A stretch of 64,000 nt of DNA from JAVVHH01 sp963835135 (GTDB lineage: Bacteria > Pseudomonadota > Alphaproteobacteria > Acetobacterales > Acetobacteraceae). The notes under the pieces are model-generated. The model saw only the letters and a list, made by a program, of their open reading frames with translations, was not told the origin of the DNA and did no database searches. A program made the translations under genes and the position numbers. Positions 22,365 to 30,484 of the stretch are shown here, in pieces (positions within the stretch are counted from its first letter, which is position 1; each line of letters starts with the position of its first letter). The DNA is taken from assembly GCA_963835135.1 (NCBI GenBank), contig CAWIEF010000003.1, positions 434,001 to 498,000 of the forward strand, given 5' to 3'.

Positions 22365-23551
22365 CGGCGCATCTGCCCCGCCGCATGAGGCGTCTGAACG
22401 GTCTGGGTCGGGCACTCGCGTTGCTCCTTGCCTCCTGTGGCTTGACTGCGTGCGTAGCCCAGCAATACCGCCCCGGCTATGGGCCGCAAGCAGGCGCCCT
22501 CGCCCTCCAGGCCATCCCCCCTTCCCCGGCCGGACGGCGGATTGCCATCCTGCTGCCGCTCTCCGGGTCGAACGCCCCGCTGGGACAATCCATGCTGCTC
22601 GCCGCCAAGCTCGCCTTCGCATCGGGGCCGGACAACGCGTTCGACACGCAAGACACCAAGGGCACCGCCGACGGCGCCGCCGCGGCCGCCCGCGCCGCGT
22701 CGGCCGCCGGTGCCGGCATCATCGTCGGCCCGCTCACCGCCCCCGAAGCCACGGCCGTCACCCCGGTGGCCCAGGCCGACCACATCCCGGTGCTCGCGTT
22801 CACCTCCGATTCCAGCAAGGCGCGACCCGGCGTCTGGCCGCTCGGTCTGACGCCGGAGCAGCAGGTCCGCACCCTCGTCCGCGCCGCCGCCGCCGGCGGG
22901 CAGCGCCGCATCGGCGCGATCCTCCCCGCCAACCCGTTCGGCGACTTTCTCGCGGCCGGCCTCACGCCGGCCGCCCTCGAGGCCGGCCTGCCGCCGCCGC
23001 TGGTCCTGCGCTTCGACGGGCAAAGCGGCCTAGACAACGTGATCACGCAGATGGGCAACAGCGGTGGAGCAGTGGGCGCGCCACCGGCGATCGACGCCCT
23101 CCTGCTAGGGACCACCGCCGACGTCACCTTGCGCATTCTACCGCATCTGACCTCCGCCGGGCTCGGCCCGGGCCGAGTCCGCCTGCTCGGGACGGCGCTG
23201 TGGGGCCGCGACGCCGCCAAGCTCGCCCCTCTCGCGGGCGCCTGGTTTGCCGGCCCTCCCGCCCCGACGCTCAAGGTGTTCGAAGACAATTATCTCGCCC
23301 ATTACGGCGCTGCGCCGCGCGACATCGCGAGCATCGCCTATGATGCCGCCGCCGCGGCGCACGCCGCCAGCACGCCATCCGGCATCGACCTCAACGTGTT
23401 GCTCAACCCCGCTGGCTTCGCCGGCGCGAACGGCGTGTTCCGTCTGCTGCCGGACGGAACCGTCCGCCGCTCGCTCGCGCTGTTCGAGATCGGCACAAGC
23501 GGCCTGCAATCGCGCGAGGCGCCCCCGGACGGAGCCGCGCCGGCGATGTAG
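22340..23551 (+). CDS. Penicillin-binding protein activator, LpoA/LppC family lipoprotein
   Basis: 403 residues. A signal sequence ends in a lipobox (LLASCGLTAC), so it is predicted to be an outer-membrane lipoprotein. The rest is a periplasmic-binding type I fold: RRIAILLPLSGSNAPLGQSM, GIIVGPLTAPEATAVTPVA and PVLAFTSDSS. It matches the C-terminal domain of LpoA, which activates PBP1A; the N-terminal TPR domain of enterobacterial LpoA is missing, as is usual in alphaproteobacteria. The ATG at 22340 was chosen for its AGAGGAGA site; another ATG at 22286 is possible. Divergent from rsmI. Confidence 0.82.
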   Translation: MGSRWHRPTAHLPRRMRRLNGLGRALALLLASCGLTACVAQQYRPGYGPQAGALALQAIPPSPAGRRIAILLPLSGSNAPLGQSMLLAAKLAFASGPDNAFDTQDTKGTADGAAAAARAASAAGAGIIVGPLTAPEATAVTPVAQADHIPVLAFTSDSSKARPGVWPLGLTPEQQVRTLVRAAAAGGQRRIGAILPANPFGDFLAAGLTPAALEAGLPPPLVLRFDGQSGLDNVITQMGNSGGAVGAPPAIDALLLGTTADVTLRILPHLTSAGLGPGRVRLLGTALWGRDAAKLAPLAGAWFAGPPAPTLKVFEDNYLAHYGAAPRDIASIAYDAAAAAHAASTPSGIDLNVLLNPAGFAGANGVFRLLPDGTVRRSLALFEIGTSGLQSREAPPDGAAPAM

Positions 23552-23557
23552 GCCCGC

Positions 23558-24724
23558 GTGACGGCCGCCGCCTTCATCGGCCTGCTGCTTCTGCTCGCGT
23601 GCGCGTGGGTCGGCGGGTCCTATGTCGGCCGGAGGCGCGCGACCCGGGCCCGTTCGCGCGCGATCGCTGCCACGCAAGAGAACCGCGCGCTCACCGCCGA
23701 GGTCGCGTCGCTTCGCGGTCAACTCGCCGCCGAACAGGCCCTGCTCGAACGCCTGCCCGATCCGGTGATCCTCTTCGGCGTCGACCGCAACATCCGCCGG
23801 CTCAACGCCGAGGCGCGCGCCACGTTGGGCGTTGGTGCGCCCGCCCTGCTCCGCATGCCTGCCTTCCGCGCTGCCTTGGACGACGCGGTCAGCGGTGGCG
23901 TCGAGACGTTTGCCGATCTCATGCTCCCGGTCCCGATCGCGCGCGAACTCCATGTCCGCATCATGCCGGTCGAAGGCTCCAAGGGGCCAGTCATCGCCCT
24001 GCTGTCTGACCGGACCCGCGAGCGCGCGATCGAGCGCATGCGGGCCGATTTCGTCGCCAACGCAAGCCACGAGTTGCGCACGCCCTTGGCCAGCCTGATC
24101 GGTTTCATCGACACGCTCCGCGGTCCGGCCGCCGACGATCCAGCCGCCCAACACCGCTTTCTCGGCATCATGGCCGAGCAGGCCCAGCGGATGAACCGCC
24201 TGATCGACGACCTGCTCGGCCTGTCCCGCATTGAACTGACGGAGCATCTCGCTCCCTCCGGCCGGGTCGACGTGGCGGGGCTGATCGAGACCACCGCGGC
24301 CAGCCTCGACCCTCTGTTCGCCGCTCGATCGCTCACGGTGCGGACGACGATCGCGCCGGGACTGCCGGCCGTCACCGGCGACGAAGACCAGATCGGCCAA
24401 GTGCTGCAAAACCTGCTCGAGAACGCGATCAAATACGGCCGGGACGGCGGCGTCATACACGTCGATGCCCGCACGGCGACCCGCGCCGGCATGGATGGCG
24501 TCAACGTCAGCGTGCGCGACGAGGGCGCCGGCATCCCGGCGCTGCACATCCCCCGCCTGACGGAGCGGTTCTACCGGGTCAACACACGCCGATCCCGCGA
24601 GGTCGGCGGCACCGGCCTAGGCTTGGCCATCGTCAAACACATCGTCAATCGCCATCGCGGCCACATGCGCATCGAGAGCACCGAGGGCGTCGGCACGACG
24701 GTCACCATCTGGCTGCCGATCTAG
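23558..24724 (+). CDS. PhoR-like sensor histidine kinase
   Basis: 388 residues, GTG start. One N-terminal membrane segment (FIGLLLLLACAWVGGSYVG) is followed by a short coiled linker, a PAS-like domain (LLERLPDPVILFGVDRNIRRL), a HisKA phosphoacceptor box (FVANASHELRTPLASLIGF) and an HATPase domain (VLQNLLENAIKYG; VRDEGAGI; GGTGLGLAIVKHIVNRHRG). The layout resembles PhoR of the phosphate regulon. No response regulator or pst/phoU genes lie beside it in this window, so its partner is unknown. It starts 6 bp after the lipoprotein gene, so the two may be cotranscribed. Confidence 0.85.
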   Translation: MTAAAFIGLLLLLACAWVGGSYVGRRRATRARSRAIAATQENRALTAEVASLRGQLAAEQALLERLPDPVILFGVDRNIRRLNAEARATLGVGAPALLRMPAFRAALDDAVSGGVETFADLMLPVPIARELHVRIMPVEGSKGPVIALLSDRTRERAIERMRADFVANASHELRTPLASLIGFIDTLRGPAADDPAAQHRFLGIMAEQAQRMNRLIDDLLGLSRIELTEHLAPSGRVDVAGLIETTAASLDPLFAARSLTVRTTIAPGLPAVTGDEDQIGQVLQNLLENAIKYGRDGGVIHVDARTATRAGMDGVNVSVRDEGAGIPALHIPRLTERFYRVNTRRSREVGGTGLGLAIVKHIVNRHRGHMRIESTEGVGTTVTIWLPI

Positions 24725-25107
24725 CCGAACCCGAGCGCCTTCAGCGACAAACCAACCGCGACGGCGATGGCTTTGACCGGCTCGACCAGCCCGGCGACCG
24801 AGGTGACCGCCTTGCCGGCGAACTCGAGCTTGTCAGTCATCGACTTCAGGTGCGACCCGGCCGACGCCCGATCCGGCGGGTTGGCGCGCAGGGCGGCGCT
24901 CAACCCCTCGACATCGCGGCCCACCGAGGCGTGCTGCGCCTCCGTCAGGTCGAGTCCGCCCAGGGCCGTGCGAAGAGCGGCTACGGCTCCGCCGATGTCG
25001 GCGCCTTGCACGGCATTGCCGTACGAGGTCGCCTGAGCATTGCTGCCCACGGCAATCGCTTGGCCATAGACGTTCGTCGCGACGATGCCCTGCTGATCGT
25101 TGGTCAC
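24721..25107 (-). CDS. Small protein with N-terminal AVGSNAQAT motif, partner of upstream membrane protein
   Basis: 128 residues, no family recognised. The first ~40 residues (GIVATNVYGQAIAVGSNAQ onward to ADIGG) are Gly/Asn/Gln/Ala-rich with alternating hydrophobics and no predicted helix. The remainder is helical: ALRTALGGLDLTEAQ, DVEGLSAALRANPPD, HLKSMTDKLEFAGKAV, and a hydrophobic C-terminal segment (GLVEPVKAIAVAVGLSL). The core AVGSNAQATS repeats almost exactly at the C-terminus of the upstream gene product (AVGANAQATT). The ATG overlaps the upstream stop (ATGA), so the two are translationally coupled. Shared short motifs between neighbours are a hallmark of bacterial amyloid-signalling pairs; that reading is inference. 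It converges on the histidine kinase, overlapping its last 4 bases. Confidence 0.75.
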   Translation of the reverse strand: MTNDQQGIVATNVYGQAIAVGSNAQATSYGNAVQGADIGGAVAALRTALGGLDLTEAQHASVGRDVEGLSAALRANPPDRASAGSHLKSMTDKLEFAGKAVTSVAGLVEPVKAIAVAVGLSLKALGFG

Positions 25108-26966
25108 TTGGACGCTCCTTGGGGTTGGCGGGCTCGAGTAGTGGTGGCTTGGGCGTTGGCGCCGACCGCCAGACTATCCGCATGGACGTCGCCGCCCTGG
25201 ACGAGGATGCCGCTGTTCAGGATGGTCGTGCTGCGTTCGCGCAGGTCCGACGTGTCGACACCGTGCTCGTCGAGGAAGGAGATCAGCTCCTCGAGCACGC
25301 GCTTTTCGACCAATTTGTGGAACAGGTCGGCGTCGGACTTTTGGAAGTAGTGGTGGTAGTAGCTCTGCGCGAACCGCTCCCGCAAGGAGGCGCTCGCGCC
25401 GAAATCGTACGCCGGGTCACGCTCGATCGCCACACGCCGGTTGCGCGCGGCGGCGGCGTTGGAGGTCAGCGTTCGGCTGGCTTGCTCGATCGCTTTGCCG
25501 AGCAGAAACAATGGTGCGACCGCCATCGACAGCGGCCCGAGGACGACGGCGCCGAGCGCGATGCCGATGGTGCTGGCCAGGCGGTCGGGCTGCATGAGGT
25601 CGACGCTGCGGTATGCTGCCGCGAGCGGGGCCAGCAAGAACGTCTTGGTCTCGACCAGTAGCGTCCGGCCCCGCTTTTCGACCCGGATGAAGTAGCTGAA
25701 TACGATGTCACCGCCCCAGTCGGTGACCTGGATCAGCAGGTAATGCCGTCCGAGCGGGTCGGCTCCGAGCATCATCGCCTCCGCCCGGGCCTCGTTGATG
25801 CGCTGCCGCGGGAACGCCGCGAGGTCGCCGCCCAGGATATCCGCATCGTCGCGGATGTCGGTGCCGGCGACGAAGAACATCCTGCGGCTGCTCAGCTCGG
25901 CGATGGCGAGTGTGCCCACGGCGCCGCGAAGGGCCTCGTAGAGGTCGGCGATCGTGAACGGGCGGATCGAGCTGGGCGCTCCTTCGAGCTTGGGCTTGTC
26001 GGTCAGAACGGCGATCGACCACCCGCCGAGTTCGGCTCCAGCGCCCACGAACGGGTTGAACCCGCTGTAGACCACGAGTTCGTCCCCTGGGTCGGGGAGC
26101 CGCGTGTGCGGCCTGAGCTCCACGTCGAACGCCCGTCGGGCCTGTTGCGCGGAATAGGCGCCGGGCCGGAAGTGTTTGGCCAGCCGGCGCGTCTGGAAGG
26201 CATGCCGGGCCGCAACGATCATGGCCGCCACGCCCGCCAGCAGAGCGATCGGGGGAAACCCGGCCATGGCGAGCCAGGCGATCAGGCCGAGGACGCCCAT
26301 CGCCATCGCAGAGCGCAGAAAACGGCGTCGCTCGGCGGTCGCAACCCTCGCGACCAGACCGATGTCGACGCCGAACTCCGGCGCCAGCGCCTTCCAGTTC
26401 TGCTCGAAGCTTCGCAGGATTTGAGCTCGGAACGCCTCGGCCCCGAGGATCGCCTGGCCGCACAGCAGCCGCGTGACCTGGTCCTGCCCTCTCGTGAGCG
26501 GCGGCAGTCTTGCCGGGGCGGATCGCAAGGACCCGCCTCCGTCACGCGAGCCCGTCGCTCCGCCGGTCAACCGGACGAGCCCCATGAGCACGGCGACCTT
26601 GCCGATGGCGAACATGTTGGCGGGGTAGTCGAGTAGTCTTGCCAGGCCGTCTCCGCCGCTCATGCTGAAGGGCAGAATCGCGATGGCTGCGAAGGCGATG
26701 ATCGAAGCGATCACCCATCCGGCTGGCGTGGCGTTCAATCGGCTGCCGAGAAGGGCGGCCCCCGTCAGAGCCCAGATGATGGCGTTTGCGACGCAGAACC
26801 AGAGGTATTGATCCGAGACGCCCGGTTCCCAATCGAGAATGATGTCGAACGGTTCGGCGGGCATGCCGCTGAAGACGGCATACACCCAACGACTGAGCGG
26901 GGCGGATAGTGCGCCGACCGCGGCAAAGACGATCAAGGCCGGTAACATGGCGGGCCGGTTCTGCAC
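25104..26966 (-). CDS. Polytopic membrane protein with C-terminal AVGANAQAT motif, function unknown
   Basis: About 620 residues. Four membrane segments lie in the first ~150 residues. A soluble stretch, two more spans (AMGVLGLIAWLAMAGF, IALLAGVAAMIVAARHAF) and a conserved-looking cytosolic domain follow (YSGFNPFVGAGAELGGWSIA, FTIADLYEALRGAVGTL, YLLIQVTDWGGDIVFSYF). After another hydrophobic pair (residues ~500-530) comes a polar, helical YYHHYFQKSDADLFHKLVEK region. It ends with LNSGILVQGGDVHADSLAVG and NAQATT. The central domain recalls uncharacterised actinobacterial membrane proteins (from memory). The GTG at 26966 has AAGGAAGG close upstream; a GTG at 27005 is also possible. First gene of a two-gene operon. 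Confidence 0.75.
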   Translation of the reverse strand: MQNRPAMLPALIVFAAVGALSAPLSRWVYAVFSGMPAEPFDIILDWEPGVSDQYLWFCVANAIIWALTGAALLGSRLNATPAGWVIASIIAFAAIAILPFSMSGGDGLARLLDYPANMFAIGKVAVLMGLVRLTGGATGSRDGGGSLRSAPARLPPLTRGQDQVTRLLCGQAILGAEAFRAQILRSFEQNWKALAPEFGVDIGLVARVATAERRRFLRSAMAMGVLGLIAWLAMAGFPPIALLAGVAAMIVAARHAFQTRRLAKHFRPGAYSAQQARRAFDVELRPHTRLPDPGDELVVYSGFNPFVGAGAELGGWSIAVLTDKPKLEGAPSSIRPFTIADLYEALRGAVGTLAIAELSSRRMFFVAGTDIRDDADILGGDLAAFPRQRINEARAEAMMLGADPLGRHYLLIQVTDWGGDIVFSYFIRVEKRGRTLLVETKTFLLAPLAAAYRSVDLMQPDRLASTIGIALGAVVLGPLSMAVAPLFLLGKAIEQASRTLTSNAAAARNRRVAIERDPAYDFGASASLRERFAQSYYHHYFQKSDADLFHKLVEKRVLEELISFLDEHGVDTSDLRERSTTILNSGILVQGGDVHADSLAVGANAQATTTRARQPQGASK

Positions 26967-27099
26967 GACGCCTTCCTTTTGAAGGGGTGCCACGATCGTT
27001 ATCACATAACGACATCGTAATCAACTAGCTCGGCTCTCGCGTCCTGGGGAACCGAACTCGGCCAGCCGGGTTTCAGCGTTACGGTGACAGGAGGACTTG

Positions 27100-27441
27100 A
27101 TGGAAGAGAACCAGTTTGAGGGCGCGGCACGCGATCTTGGCGGCAAGGCACAGGAGATGGCTGGCAAGCTGACGGGCGACACGAAGCTCAAGGCGGACGG
27201 CACCATCGACCAGGCTGCGGGTACCGCCCAGAAGGCGTACGGCCAGGTTAAGGAAGCCGTGCGCGACTACGGCGGCGACTACGGCTCGCAACTGCTGGAT
27301 CAGATCGAGGAGGCGGGCGACGCGCTGGCCGACCAAATCGATCAGCGCCCGATCACGGCCGTCCTCATCGCAGCTGGCATTGGGTTCCTGTTGGCGCTCG
27401 CGACCAAGCCGGCGCCTCGCGTCACCTACGTTCGCCGCTAA
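27100..27441 (+). CDS. CsbD family stress protein with C-terminal membrane segment
   Basis: 113 residues. The N-terminal CsbD domain reads NQFEGAARDLGGKAQEMAGK and continues with ADGTIDQAAGTAQKAYGQVK. An amphipathic middle part and a single C-terminal hydrophobic segment (ITAVLIAAGIGFLLALATK) follow, like the DUF883/ElaB tail that anchors such proteins to the inner membrane. CsbD proteins are abundant under general stress; their mechanism is unknown. The ATG at 27100 has GGAGG six bases upstream. It is divergent from the unknown membrane-protein operon and convergent with trpS. Confidence 0.85.
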   Translation: MEENQFEGAARDLGGKAQEMAGKLTGDTKLKADGTIDQAAGTAQKAYGQVKEAVRDYGGDYGSQLLDQIEEAGDALADQIDQRPITAVLIAAGIGFLLALATKPAPRVTYVRR

Positions 27442-27447
27442 CCCGTC

Positions 27448-28446
27448 TCAGGGTTTGAGGAGGCCGACTAGTCGTTCGGCCTCCTCGACGATCGGGTCCG
27501 CAATCGCGGCCGCACGGCCGGCGCCGTCCCGCAGGATCCGGTCGATCTCGGTGGTGTCGTCCAGCAGGCGTCGCGTCTCGGTCGCGATCGGGACCAACTT
27601 GCTGACCACGACCTCCGCCAGCGCCTCCTTGTAGGCGCCGAAGCCCTTGCCGCCATGCTCGGCCAGCACGCCCGCCGCATTGGTGTCCAGCAGCGCCGCC
27701 ATGATGCCGACCAGGTTGCGCGCCTCCGGCCGGTTTACCAATCCCTCCGGACTGTCCGGCAGCGGCTCCGGGTCCGTCTTCGCCCGCCGGATCTTCAACG
27801 CGATCGCATCGGCGTCGTCGGTCAGGTTGATCCGGCTTTGATCCGACGCATCCGACTTGCTCATCTTCTTGGTGCCGTCCCGCAGGCTCATCACCCGCGT
27901 CGCTTCGCCCAGGATCAACGGCTCGATCGCTGGGAAGAACTCCGCTCCGTAATCATGGTTGAATTTCTGGGCGATGTCGTTCGCCAACTCGATATGCTGC
28001 TTCTGGTCGTCCCCGACCGGCACCCGCGTGGCGTGATAGGCCAGGATGTCGGCCGCCATAAGGTTCGGGTAGATGTACAACCCGGCCGACACGTTCTCCC
28101 GGTCCTTGCCGGCTTTGTCCTTGAACTGCGTCATGCGGTTCAGCCATCCGAGCCGGGCCACGCACGTGAAGATCCAACCCAGCCGCACATGCGCCGGCAC
28201 CGCCGATTGCAGGAACAGGATATGCTTGGCCGGATCGATGCCGCACGCGATCAACGCCGCCGCCATCTCGCGCGACGACGCCGCCAGTGTCGTCGGTTCT
28301 TGGAACTGCGTGATCGCGTGCAGGTCCACCACGCAGTAGATGCACTCGTGATCCCGCTGCAGCGTCACCCAGTTCCGCAACGCCCCGAGATAGTTGCCAA
28401 GCGTCGGCACGCCGGAGGGCTGGATGCCGGAAAAGATGCGCTGCAT
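27448..28446 (-). CDS. trpS: Tryptophan--tRNA ligase
   Basis: 332 residues, class I aminoacyl-tRNA synthetase. The HIGH-equivalent is in FSGIQPSGVPTLGNYLGAL and the KMSKS loop is DGTKKMSKSDASD. The Trp/ATP-binding segments GLYIYPNLMAADILAY and VPVGDDQKQHIELA are intact. The ATG at 28446 gives the universal MQRIFSG start; a TTG 12 codons earlier is open but unlikely. An 11-bp perfect hairpin overlaps its last codons and may end transcription from both converging genes. Confidence 0.96.
   Translation of the reverse strand: MQRIFSGIQPSGVPTLGNYLGALRNWVTLQRDHECIYCVVDLHAITQFQEPTTLAASSREMAAALIACGIDPAKHILFLQSAVPAHVRLGWIFTCVARLGWLNRMTQFKDKAGKDRENVSAGLYIYPNLMAADILAYHATRVPVGDDQKQHIELANDIAQKFNHDYGAEFFPAIEPLILGEATRVMSLRDGTKKMSKSDASDQSRINLTDDADAIALKIRRAKTDPEPLPDSPEGLVNRPEARNLVGIMAALLDTNAAGVLAEHGGKGFGAYKEALAEVVVSKLVPIATETRRLLDDTTEIDRILRDGAGRAAAIADPIVEEAERLVGLLKP
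27457..27486. terminator. 11-bp hairpin at the convergent csbD/trpS ends
   Basis: GAGGAGGCCGA and TCGGCCTCCTC pair perfectly around an 8-base loop (CTAGTCGT). The element overlaps the last codons of trpS and lies 16 bp after the CsbD gene stop. Neither side has a T-run, so a role as bidirectional terminator is possible but not shown. Confidence 0.35.
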
Positions 28447-28496
28447 GGGCCGGGTTGTGTCCGTCGCGGACGGCGTGGTCAAGCCGGGGCCAGCAC

Positions 28497-28709
28497 GTGA
28501 CCGCTCTGAGCCTGTTCGGGCTCGTGGCCGTCACCTGCATGCTCGTCACCTACGCGTTCGAGCAGCGCAGCCGGTGGTTCGTCCTGGCCTTTGCCGGAGC
28601 CTGCCTGCTCGGATCGGCCTACGGGTTCCTGCAGGGGGCATGGCCGTTCGGGGTGGTCGAGGCCATCTGGGCCGCCGTCGCCGTCAGACGCTGGCTTTGC
28701 CTGCGATGA
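28497..28709 (+). CDS. Small membrane protein, two hydrophobic segments
   Basis: 70 residues with a GTG start, no named family. A first span (LSLFGLVAVTCMLVTYAF) and a second (WFVLAFAGACLLGSAYGFL) are followed by GAWPFGVVEAIWAAVAVRRW. The closing pattern Gly-x-Trp-Pro-Phe-Gly-x-x-Glu-x-x-Trp looks conserved, and similar short proteins occur in other alphaproteobacteria (from memory). It starts 50 bp from the divergent trpS start and ends against the ABC exporter gene. Role unknown. Confidence 0.6.
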   Translation: MTALSLFGLVAVTCMLVTYAFEQRSRWFVLAFAGACLLGSAYGFLQGAWPFGVVEAIWAAVAVRRWLCLR

Positions 28710-28711
28710 GG

Positions 28712-30469
28712 TCAGGCCGCCAGCGCTTGGGTCCTGACCAGCCGCGCGTAGAGGCCATCCTGCCGCAGCAGGTCCGCATGCGTTCCCTGCTCAACCGCCG
28801 CCCCGTCCGCGATGGCAACCACCAGGTCGGCGTCGCGCACCGTGGAGAGCCGGTGCGCGACCACCACCGTCGTCCGGCCCCGACGCAGCCGCACCAGCGC
28901 GCCCTGCACCGCCGCCTCGCTTTCCGCATCCAGCGCGCTGGTCGCCTCGTCGAGCAGCAGGATGCGCGGCTCCCGCAGCAACGCCCGCGCCAGCGCCACC
29001 CGTTGGCGCTGGCCGCCCGATAGCCGCCCGCCCCCCGGGCCGACCGGCGTCGCAAACCCGAGCGGCAGATCGTCGATGAACTCCGCCGCGGCCGCCCGCG
29101 CCGCTTGCTCGACCTCGGCATCGCTCGCGCTTGGACGCCCAACCCGGATGTTGCCGCCCACCGTATCGTCGAACAGCAACGCGTCCTGCCCCACATACGC
29201 GATCGCGTCCCGTAGGCTCGCCAGCGTCACGTCGCGGATGTCCGCGCCATCAATGGTGATCCGCCCCTCGAGTACGTCGCCCAACCGCGGGATCAGCGAA
29301 AGCGCGGTGCTCTTGCCCGCGCCGGACGGCCCCACCAACGCGACCGTGAGCCCCGGAGCCGCGTCGAAACTCAGATCACGCAACCCAATCCGCCCATCCG
29401 GATAGGCATACGACACGCCCTCGAACCGCACCCGCCCGGGACCCGGCGGCAGCACCACCGCTCCCGCCTTCTCCCGCACGAGCGGCTGCTGATCGATGAC
29501 GTGGAACACCCGCGCCAGGCCGGCCATTCCCTCCTGCAGCGCCGCATTTAACGATCCCAGCGCGCGCAACGGTTGCGACGCGAGCAGCAGCGCCGCCACG
29601 AACCCAGAGAAGTTGCCGATCCCGCCCGCGCCCGTTGCCGCGCGCCAGCCCGCGAACCCGATCACCAGCGCCACCGCCGTGCCGCCCAGCACCTCCAGCA
29701 TCGGGTCCAGAATCGCCCGGCTCCGCGTCATCCGCAGCAACGCCGCATAGAGCTGCCCGAACGCCGCCTTCGCCCGCGCCGACTCCGTGTCTTCCAGACG
29801 ATAGGCCCGCACCGTCCGCGCTTGCGCAAAGCTCTGATAGAGGAACGCGGCGGTCTCGCCCATCTGCTCCTGCATCCCGCCCGAGGCACGCCGGATGCGC
29901 GTGCCGAGCCGCTGGATCGGCACCGCAGCGAGCGGATACATGACAGCCGCGATCAGGAACAACGTCCAGTCGAGGTACAACATCGAGCCCACCAGCCCAA
30001 TGATCGTCACCCCGTCCCGGAGCCCATTGACCGCCCGGGTCAGCGCTTCGCGGATCAACGTCACGTCCGTGGTGAACCGCGTCGCCAGTTGTGCGGGCGG
30101 CTCGCGCTCGACCTGGACCAGGTCCGCCCGCGCCAGATGCACGAACATCCGCTCCTGCAGGTCGCGGATCACCATCAGCACCAGTTGCTGCACCGCGACG
30201 GTCTGAAGATATTGTGCCGCCGCCTTCGCCAAGGTGACGATCACCACGATGATCGGCACCTGATACAAAATGCGCGTATCCCGCCCGACGAACATCGAGA
30301 TCGCCCGGTCGATCACCACGGGATACAGCCCGGTCAGCCCGGCGGTCAGCCCAGTCAGGATGACGATATAGAGCAGCTTGCCGCGGTGGAACCGCAGATG
30401 CTCGCGCCACAGCCGCGCCATAAGCCGCCGTGTGCTCACCTCGTCGACGGATCGGTCCAGCGCCTCCAT
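28712..30469 (-). CDS. MsbA-like ABC exporter (fused permease and ATPase)
   Basis: 585 residues. An N-terminal six-span ABC exporter domain (LYIVILTGLTAGLTGLYPVV onward) is followed by an ATPase domain with Walker A GPSGAGKSTAL, Q-loop AYVGQDALLFDDTV, signature GRLSGGQRQRVALARAL, Walker B ILLLDEATSALDAES and switch His in VAHRLSTV. The family includes MsbA, which flips lipid A-core, and related lipid or drug exporters. The substrate cannot be read from sequence. It is last in a minus-strand run (DUF1285-NUDIX-DUF6111-CCA-ABC), 15 bp after the CCA gene. Confidence 0.88.
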   Translation of the reverse strand: MEALDRSVDEVSTRRLMARLWREHLRFHRGKLLYIVILTGLTAGLTGLYPVVIDRAISMFVGRDTRILYQVPIIVVIVTLAKAAAQYLQTVAVQQLVLMVIRDLQERMFVHLARADLVQVEREPPAQLATRFTTDVTLIREALTRAVNGLRDGVTIIGLVGSMLYLDWTLFLIAAVMYPLAAVPIQRLGTRIRRASGGMQEQMGETAAFLYQSFAQARTVRAYRLEDTESARAKAAFGQLYAALLRMTRSRAILDPMLEVLGGTAVALVIGFAGWRAATGAGGIGNFSGFVAALLLASQPLRALGSLNAALQEGMAGLARVFHVIDQQPLVREKAGAVVLPPGPGRVRFEGVSYAYPDGRIGLRDLSFDAAPGLTVALVGPSGAGKSTALSLIPRLGDVLEGRITIDGADIRDVTLASLRDAIAYVGQDALLFDDTVGGNIRVGRPSASDAEVEQAARAAAAEFIDDLPLGFATPVGPGGGRLSGGQRQRVALARALLREPRILLLDEATSALDAESEAAVQGALVRLRRGRTTVVVAHRLSTVRDADLVVAIADGAAVEQGTHADLLRQDGLYARLVRTQALAA

Positions 30470-30484
30470 GCTGCGCCTCTACCC

